From assembly GCA_937858165.1 (NCBI GenBank), contig CALLZA010000326.1, positions 1 to 10,635 of the forward strand: DNA of 10,635 nucleotides, in the 5' to 3' direction. This DNA comes from an uncultured Ardenticatenia bacterium. GTDB taxonomy: Bacteria > Chloroflexota > Anaerolineae > Promineifilales > Promineifilaceae. This document shows, in pieces, positions 6,535-10,635 of this stretch; the first letter of the stretch is position 1; every line of letters starts with the position of its first letter. The position numbers and the translations under genes were made by a program. The notes beneath the pieces were generated by a model. It was not told the origin of the DNA, made no database searches, and worked only from the letters and a program-made list of their open reading frames with translations.

Positions 6535-7317
6535 TTAGGCCGGGCGCAGGGCGCGGGCGCGGCCGCCGCCGATGAAGTGGTAGACGCTCAGCGCCGTCAG
6601 GGCAACCGCGCCGATAGCCGCGCCGGCCAGCACCAGCGGCTCGTCGCTGTAGCGGACGATGATGCCCACGTAGGCGTAGACGTAGGTCAACGGGATGACC
6701 ACGTCGCGCCCCAGACCACGGTAGAGGAAGATGGCTAGCCCCACGCCGACCAGCAGCATGATCAGCCCCCAGACTTCGTAACTGATGCCGAAGCCATTCC
6801 AGTTGACGGCGATGAGAGCTGAGGCGATATTGGCGACCGTGGCGACGGTCAGCCAGGCAAGATAGATGCTGATCGGGATTTGCAGGAGGCGCTCGGTGCG
6901 GCCGACCTGGGCCACGCCGATGCCCAGCTTGCGATAGGCCATTACTGCGGTGTAGACCAGCACGGCCATGATCGGCAGAGTGGACACGAACGCCTCCATG
7001 CCGAAGACAAGTACCCATAGCCCATTGAGCACGATGTTGACCATCAGCCACGGCGCGGCGGCGCGGAAGCGTGGGTTGTCGCGGTTGGCCGGCAGCGCCT
7101 GATAGATGGCCCAGACGGCGAGGCCAACGTAGATGACCGGCCAGATGGTCGTGAAGACGTAGCCGGCGGGGAAGAAGTAGTTGACGTCGTTGAAGGTGTT
7201 ATTGGCGATGTCGCCGGTATCGGTAGCCGTACGGAAACCGAGATAGTTGGCCACGATGACGCCGGCAATGAGCACAATGAGGGTCACGATTGACCACAGG
7301 CGATTATTCTTATTCAT
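6535..7317 (-). CDS. TspO/MBR-like tryptophan-rich membrane protein, long form
   Basis: The 260-residue integral membrane protein has about seven to eight hydrophobic segments. Relatives of the TspO signature are visible: FPAGYVFTTIWPVIYVGLAV (49-68), LNGLWVLVFGME (97-108) and PISIYLAWLTVATVAN (148-163). It is Trp-rich, as the family name implies. Classical bacterial TspO has about 160 residues and five helices, so this belongs to the longer group annotated as tryptophan-rich sensory protein. TspO proteins bind porphyrins and modulate tetrapyrrole, oxidative or light responses; the ligand here is unknown. The start at 7317 is supported by AAAGGAAG 8 bases upstream and by a strong promoter. 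A terminator hairpin follows the gene, so it appears monocistronic, with no evident link to the downstream kinase genes. Confidence 0.8.
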   Translation of the reverse strand: MNKNNRLWSIVTLIVLIAGVIVANYLGFRTATDTGDIANNTFNDVNYFFPAGYVFTTIWPVIYVGLAVWAIYQALPANRDNPRFRAAAPWLMVNIVLNGLWVLVFGMEAFVSTLPIMAVLVYTAVMAYRKLGIGVAQVGRTERLLQIPISIYLAWLTVATVANIASALIAVNWNGFGISYEVWGLIMLLVGVGLAIFLYRGLGRDVVIPLTYVYAYVGIIVRYSDEPLVLAGAAIGAVALTALSVYHFIGGGRARALRPA

Positions 7318-7350
7318 TTGAATGACTTCCTTTAACTACAGTATGACACC

Positions 7351-7390
7351 ATCATAGCAGGATATCTAGAAAATGTCAAGTATTTGTCAA
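7351..7390 (-). promoter_or_regulatory. Strong sigma70-type promoter with duplicated TTGACA, for the TspO-like gene
   Basis: On the minus strand TTGACA (7379-7374), a 17-base spacer and TATGAT (7356-7351) with an upstream TGC give a near-consensus promoter. The start is expected near 7344, about 27 bases before the ATG. A second TTGACA (7390-7385) lies exactly 11 bases upstream, giving TTGACAAATACTTGACA. One-helical-turn direct repeats over a -35 element suggest an operator, but no regulator can be named. Confidence 0.7.
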
Positions 7391-7502
7391 TATTTCGTCT
7401 ACTATTGACCGGGTGCTTTCGCCTGGTGACTGCCATCGTTAGGGGACCCAATTGTAGCCCACCTTTTTCTGTCTGGCCTGCGGTGGATGGGTCTGTTGCG
7501 GG

Positions 7503-7530
7503 TTGTCTCTCGCTGGTGATGGTCTATACT
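7503..7530 (+). promoter_or_regulatory. Probable promoter of the MOSC gene
   Basis: TTGTCT (7503-7508), a 16-base spacer and TATACT (7525-7530) precede the MOSC start by about 55 bases. Inverted 9-mers CTGCGGTGG (7478-7486) and CCACCGCAG (7546-7554) flank the element and could be an operator or chance in GC-rich DNA. AGGAGA (7571-7576) is the ribosome-binding site for the ATG at 7585. The rest of the 267-base divergent region (7318-7584) shows no gene. Confidence 0.5.
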
Positions 7531-7584
7531 CCGCCGACGCGGCGCCCACCGCAGACCAAACCGGGCGCGCAGGAGAGATAGCTC

Positions 7585-8064
7585 ATGTCTCAGATCGTCA
7601 GCATTACCTACCAGCCGCGCGACCGCCGTTACACTGACCGGCTGGGCGACTACATCCGTGTGCCGTTTGCCGCGGCCATGTTGGTGGCTGACCACGGCAT
7701 CGACGGCGACCAGAAGGCGGGTCACAACAAAAGCCGCCAGGTGAACCTGGTGTCGGCCGAGTGGCTGTCGGCGCGGGCGGCCGAAGGGTATCGTGCTGCG
7801 CCGGGCCAGTTCGGCGAGCAGATTATCGTCGCCGGGCTGGCCGTGGAGACGCTGCCGCCGGGCACGCGGCTGGCTCTTGGTCCGCAGGCCATTTTGACCA
7901 TCACCAAAGGTCGCACCGGCTGCGACCGGCTGGAAGCGGCCCAGGGCAAGTCCATCGCCGATCTGGGGCCGATTGGCGCGCTGGCCCGCGTGGTCATGGG
8001 TGGGCCCATCCAGGTTGGGGACATGGTGCGGTTGCTAGAGGTGGCCGACAAGGTGGCTTCGTGA
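7585..8064 (+). CDS. MOSC-domain protein
   Basis: This 159-residue single-domain protein belongs to the MOSC superfamily (C-terminal domain of molybdenum cofactor sulfurase; also YiiM/YuaD-type and mARC proteins). These are beta-rich domains that handle sulfur or bind molybdenum cofactor. Visible family features are GIDGDQKAG (38-46), RQVNLVS (51-57), GQFGEQIIVAGL (74-85), the conserved Cys113 in RTGCDRLE, and the closing VVMGGPIQVGDMVRL (136-150). The start has AGGAGA 8 bases upstream and a promoter further up. There is no signal peptide or membrane segment, so it is cytoplasmic. The stop overlaps the next gene by 4 bases (GTGA). Its physiological substrate cannot be read from sequence; no molybdopterin biosynthesis genes are nearby. 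Confidence 0.88.
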   Translation: MSQIVSITYQPRDRRYTDRLGDYIRVPFAAAMLVADHGIDGDQKAGHNKSRQVNLVSAEWLSARAAEGYRAAPGQFGEQIIVAGLAVETLPPGTRLALGPQAILTITKGRTGCDRLEAAQGKSIADLGPIGALARVVMGGPIQVGDMVRLLEVADKVAS

Positions 8065-8792
8065 CCACGAGCGAGGCCGCCCTAGGCGCGCGCAACAACG
8101 CCCTGTGGTGCGACGCCGTCTGCCGCGCCCACGGCCGGCCGGGCGAGTTTCAGGCCGGGCTGTGGTTTAACCGGCAACCCGTGCCTCGGTTCTACTCTAA
8201 TGCCATTACCTTGTCGCCCAAGGACCCGGTCGGGCAGCGGGCGTGGGTGGCGCACCTCATGACGCGGCGGCCCGGCTTCTCCGTCAAGGACAGCTTCGTC
8301 ACCCTAGACCTGAGCGGTCTGGGCTTCGACGTACTGTTCGAAGCGACGTGGCTATGGCACGACCCGGTGGGTCGCTCTTTCCTAAGTGCGTCGCACCAAG
8401 AGCTGTCATGGTCAGTGGTGCAGGATGCCGCCGGGCTGGCACGCTGGGAGGCGGCGTGGGCCGGGCTGCACGCCGGGCAGGCTGTGCCGGGCAGCGAGCG
8501 CATCTTCCGCCATGGCTTACTCCACGAACCGGGCGTGGCGCTGCTGGCCGGCACGCGCGATGGGCAGATCGTCGCCGTGGCCGCGGCCAACCAGACGGGC
8601 GACGTGGTCGGCCTGTCTAACGTCTTCGCTCCGGCCGTTGAGGCGGCGGCAGTCTGGGCCGACGTGGTCGATTACGTGGGCGCGTTGTTTCCCGGGCGGC
8701 CGCTGGTCGGCTATGAGCGCGGTGACGATTTGGCATTGGCCGAGGCGGTTGGCTTTCGCGCCGTCGGGCCGCTGCGCGTCTGGACGCGCTGA
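8061..8792 (+). CDS. GNAT-like protein of unknown substrate, coupled to the MOSC gene
   Basis: A 243-residue protein starting at GTG 8061, which overlaps the MOSC stop (GTGA); the ATG farther upstream in this frame lies inside the MOSC gene and is rejected. The N-terminal part (NNALWCDAVCRAHGRPGEF, then WFNRQPVPRFYSNAITL) resembles actinobacterial and Chloroflexota proteins annotated as hypothetical or GNAT-like. The C-terminal half has a GNAT-like strand order: DGQIVAVAAANQTGDVVGLSN, a helix, then GYERGDDLALAEAVGFRAVGPLRVW, with the typical ending in which a residue pair near a Gly-Phe precedes the last strand. The acetyl-CoA motif Q/RxxGxG/A is not clearly present, so catalytic activity is uncertain. 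Coupling suggests the protein is made in proportion to the MOSC protein. Confidence 0.65.
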   Translation: MTTSEAALGARNNALWCDAVCRAHGRPGEFQAGLWFNRQPVPRFYSNAITLSPKDPVGQRAWVAHLMTRRPGFSVKDSFVTLDLSGLGFDVLFEATWLWHDPVGRSFLSASHQELSWSVVQDAAGLARWEAAWAGLHAGQAVPGSERIFRHGLLHEPGVALLAGTRDGQIVAVAAANQTGDVVGLSNVFAPAVEAAAVWADVVDYVGALFPGRPLVGYERGDDLALAEAVGFRAVGPLRVWTR

Positions 8793-8908
8793 TCTAACGC
8801 TTAAGTCCCCTTGCGGGGCTGCGGGTGAGTCGCCCTGTGGCTTTGGCCCCAGGCGGGTGGCAACCACGCGCCCCTTTGGCATCATAACTGAGACGACCTA
8901 GAGGCGTG
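8793..8908 (+). other. Intergenic gap, one small hairpin only
   Basis: The gap between the GNAT-like and nucleotidyltransferase genes contains a short CCCC-TTGC-GGGG hairpin (8807-8818) with no T tract. No convincing promoter is seen. The ribosome-binding site of the next gene is AGAGG at 8900-8904. Confidence 0.4.
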
Positions 8909-9757
8909 ATGGAACCAGAAGAGCAGCCGATCGCACAATCCCCCACAGGGGCATACCTTGCCAACCGTCTGGCGGCCCTCTTCGGTGAATTGCCGCAGGT
9001 GGTTGCCGTCGCCCTGGGCGGCTCGTCGGCCAGTGGCGCGGCCGACGCTGCGTCCGACATCGACCTCTACATCTATACCAGCGCCGAGATCCCTCTCAGC
9101 ACGCGCGAGGCTGTCGTACTCCAGACGGGCGGGGCGGCGCGGGCCGACATGGGGTTGACCTACTTCGGGCCGGGCGATGAGTGGATCGACGCGGCGACGG
9201 GTAGCCACGTCGACGCGGTGTACTTTGACGCCGACTGGATGGCCGCACAGGTGCGTCGGGCAGTGGTGGAGTACGCGCCCAGCCTGGGCTATTCGACAGC
9301 GTTCTGGCATACGGTGCGCACTTCGCAGCCGCTCACCGATCGCCACGGTTGGTTGTCCGCCCTGCAAGCGACGGCCGCCGTGCCCTATCCGGAGCCGCTG
9401 CGCCGGGCAATCGTGGCCTATAACCATCCCATCCTGCGCGGTACGCTCTCCAGCTTCCGGGCGCAACTGGTCAAGGCGCTGGCCCGCGGCGACCTTGTCA
9501 GCGTCAACCACCGGCTGGCGGCACTGCTGGCCAGCTACTTCGACATCCTCTTCGCCGTCAACCGCGTGCCCCACCCCGGCGAGAAGCGGCTGCTGGCGCG
9601 GGCCGAGGCGCTGTGCTCCACACTGCCCCCCGACATGGCCGCCGACGTTGTCGCCACGCTGGCCGCTGCCGGGGCCGCGCCGGGCGACTTACTCAGCCCC
9701 CTGGATCGGCTGCTCGACCGGCTGGACGAGTGGCTGAGCATCGCCCAATTAGCGTAG
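8909..9757 (+). CDS. DUF4037-type nucleotidyltransferase
   Basis: A 282-residue cytoplasmic protein of the DNA polymerase beta-like nucleotidyltransferase fold. The N-terminal domain has the signature GGSSASGAADAASDIDLYIY: Gly37-Gly38-Ser39, then Asp50 and Asp52, with a third carboxylate likely at Asp102 in HVDAVYFD. All catalytic positions are present. The C-terminal half is helical (YNHPILRGTLSSFRAQL, then VNHRLAALLASYFDILFAVN), as in DUF4037 proteins, which are thought to transfer nucleotides to small molecules or other acceptors. The substrate is unknown. ATG 8909 is preferred over the adjacent GTG 8906 because AGAGG is then 4 bases upstream. No HEPN partner gene is adjacent, which argues against a toxin-antitoxin pair. 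Confidence 0.82.
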   Translation: MEPEEQPIAQSPTGAYLANRLAALFGELPQVVAVALGGSSASGAADAASDIDLYIYTSAEIPLSTREAVVLQTGGAARADMGLTYFGPGDEWIDAATGSHVDAVYFDADWMAAQVRRAVVEYAPSLGYSTAFWHTVRTSQPLTDRHGWLSALQATAAVPYPEPLRRAIVAYNHPILRGTLSSFRAQLVKALARGDLVSVNHRLAALLASYFDILFAVNRVPHPGEKRLLARAEALCSTLPPDMAADVVATLAAAGAAPGDLLSPLDRLLDRLDEWLSIAQLA

Positions 9758-9777
9758 CGCGATGCTCCGGAATCGCG
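9758..9777 (+). other. Short perfect hairpin directly after the nucleotidyltransferase stop
   Basis: CGCGAT (9758-9763) and ATCGCG (9772-9777) are perfect inverted repeats around an 8-base loop, starting at the base after the TAG stop. There is no T tract, so at most it is a weak or factor-assisted 3' end. Confidence 0.4.
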
Positions 9778-9805
9778 TCACGGCGGTCAACGAATGATGC
9801 CATTC

Positions 9806-9816
9806 TGTGCTATGAT
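9806..9816 (+). promoter_or_regulatory. Extended -10 promoter of the tandem-GNAT gene
   Basis: TGTGCTATGAT contains an extended -10 (TGN before TATGAT at 9811-9816), about 50 bases upstream of the ATG. The -35 position is poor (CAACGA), which is common with an extended -10. The 12-mer GCTATGATGGTG is identical to the -10 region of the TspO-like promoter. Confidence 0.45.
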
Positions 9817-9866
9817 GGTGCGCACGGTCGCCGCTTGCGATGCGCGGCGTGCCGGTGAGGTCAACG

Positions 9867-10616
9867 ATGCCCACCCCCGTTAGCCCCCAATTTCGCCCGC
9901 CGCGCGGCGAGGCCGACGCCGACGCCTTGCTGGCCATTCGTCAGGCGTGCGCGGCAGCCGATGGCTACGATCCCCTTTCGACCGTCGAAAGCCTGCCCAC
10001 GCACGCAGAGCTGTTGGCGCAACTGCGGGCCGCGGCAAACGCGCCGGATCACTGGCCGCTCATCGAGTTTAACGGCGAGGTCATCGCCTATGGCCGCACC
10101 GGGGGCTGGCTGGAGGGGGACGGGACGCGCGTCTGGCTGCATCTAGGCTGGGTGCGCCCGGCGTGGCGCGACCGGGGGTTGGGCACGGCGCTGCTGCGCG
10201 AACTGGAGCGACGCCTCCGGCAGTTGGCCACAGTCGAGGGCACGCCCCGCTGGGAGTTCGCCGCCAACGCCGCCGCCACGGAGCCGGCAGCGACGCAACT
10301 GTTGCTCGACAACGGCTATCACGTCGCCTATACCGTGCTGGAGATGGGCCTGGTGTGGGACGCATTCGACGCCATCGCGCGCCCGGAGGCGCCGGCGGGG
10401 TTCACCTTGCGCCCGGCGACGGCCGACGACCTCCCGGCCATCACCCGCAGCGTGACTGAGGCCTACCGCGACGAGTATCCTGGCGGGCGCCAACACGAGC
10501 CGATGGATGAGGCTGGCTACACCGCCGACCTGGCCGGGGCCCCCTTCGACCGCGGGCCATCCAAGGTGGCGTGGCCCGGCGCCCGAGTGGCCGGGCAGGC
10601 AATCCCGCCCCTTTAG
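9867..10616 (+). CDS. Tandem GNAT acetyltransferase, second domain incomplete at contig end
   Basis: A 249-residue frame starting at ATG 9867, chosen because GGTGAGG (9854-9860) lies 6 bases upstream; an in-frame ATG at 9840 lacks such a site. The first GNAT domain (about 10-165) has the acetyl-CoA motif A as WVRPAWRDRGLGTALLRELE, with the R-x-x-G-x-G core at 101-106, and a closing GYHVAYTVLEMGL. A second domain begins at FTLRPATADDLPAI (about 179) and reaches the strand VAWPGARVAGQAI, then stops at TAG 10614-10616 before its own motif A would occur. Two-domain relatives have about 300 residues or more. After the stop the same frame continues as SRRADI to the window end, which resembles a normal continuation. 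The stop may therefore be a base error at the contig end and not a true terminus. The acyl acceptor is unknown. Confidence 0.72.
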   Translation: MPTPVSPQFRPPRGEADADALLAIRQACAAADGYDPLSTVESLPTHAELLAQLRAAANAPDHWPLIEFNGEVIAYGRTGGWLEGDGTRVWLHLGWVRPAWRDRGLGTALLRELERRLRQLATVEGTPRWEFAANAAATEPAATQLLLDNGYHVAYTVLEMGLVWDAFDAIARPEAPAGFTLRPATADDLPAITRSVTEAYRDEYPGGRQHEPMDEAGYTADLAGAPFDRGPSKVAWPGARVAGQAIPPL

Positions 10617-10635
10617 AGCCGCCGTGCAGACATCC

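Noticed and set aside
7761..8060. Upstream extension of the GNAT-like gene inside MOSC
   Set aside because: The extension is low-complexity Gly/Arg-rich sequence overlapping a conserved domain; the GTG at 8061 gives a 4-base overlap and a sensible N-terminus.
8909..9757. Nucleotidyltransferase as a MNT/HEPN toxin-antitoxin component
   Set aside because: The protein has its own long helical C-terminal region as in DUF4037 proteins, and no small HEPN gene is adjacent.

Overview
The window is GC-rich bacterial DNA, apparently the end of a metagenomic or draft contig. Gene content suggests a high-GC environmental bacterium, possibly Chloroflexota. That placement rests on overall gene flavour (KimA-type permeases, a KdpDE-like pair, a long TspO-like protein) and not on a marker gene, so it is tentative. 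The first 196 bases are not genomic. They are a sequencing-library adapter (Illumina P7, an 8-base index and the Nextera/Tn5 end) preceded by a homopolymer and low-quality read tail. Genomic sequence starts at about 197.

Left part (197-7317), all genes on the minus strand. Read in the direction of transcription the order is: a long TspO/MBR-like membrane protein (7317-6535) with a strong sigma70-type promoter and a hairpin terminator; a KdpD-like sensor kinase (6379-4928) that lacks the N-terminal KdpD and Usp domains; a KdpE-like response regulator (4931-4242) overlapping the kinase stop by 4 bases; an AT-rich heptad-repeat island; a small Usp-fold protein (4042-3548); a complete KimA-family permease (3521-1518); a terminator; and a second KimA-family permease with its own promoter (from 1215), cut off by the adapter after about 340 residues.

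KimA is a high-affinity K+/H+ symporter and KdpDE is the classic K+-limitation two-component system. The block is therefore best read as a potassium-homeostasis locus in which a KdpDE-type pair controls KimA-type importers instead of a KdpFABC ATPase. A direct repeat with 11-base periodicity upstream of the Usp-KimA operon resembles the E. coli KdpE box in sequence and position, which makes the regulatory link testable.

Right part (7318-10635), genes on the plus strand. A divergent intergenic region carries promoters for both directions. It is followed by a MOSC-domain protein, translationally coupled to a GNAT-like protein of unknown substrate, then a DUF4037-type nucleotidyltransferase, and finally a tandem-GNAT protein whose second domain is cut short 20 bases before the contig end. 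These look like ordinary accessory and housekeeping functions with no evident link to the potassium block.

No rRNA, tRNA, CRISPR array, transposase or phage gene was seen.
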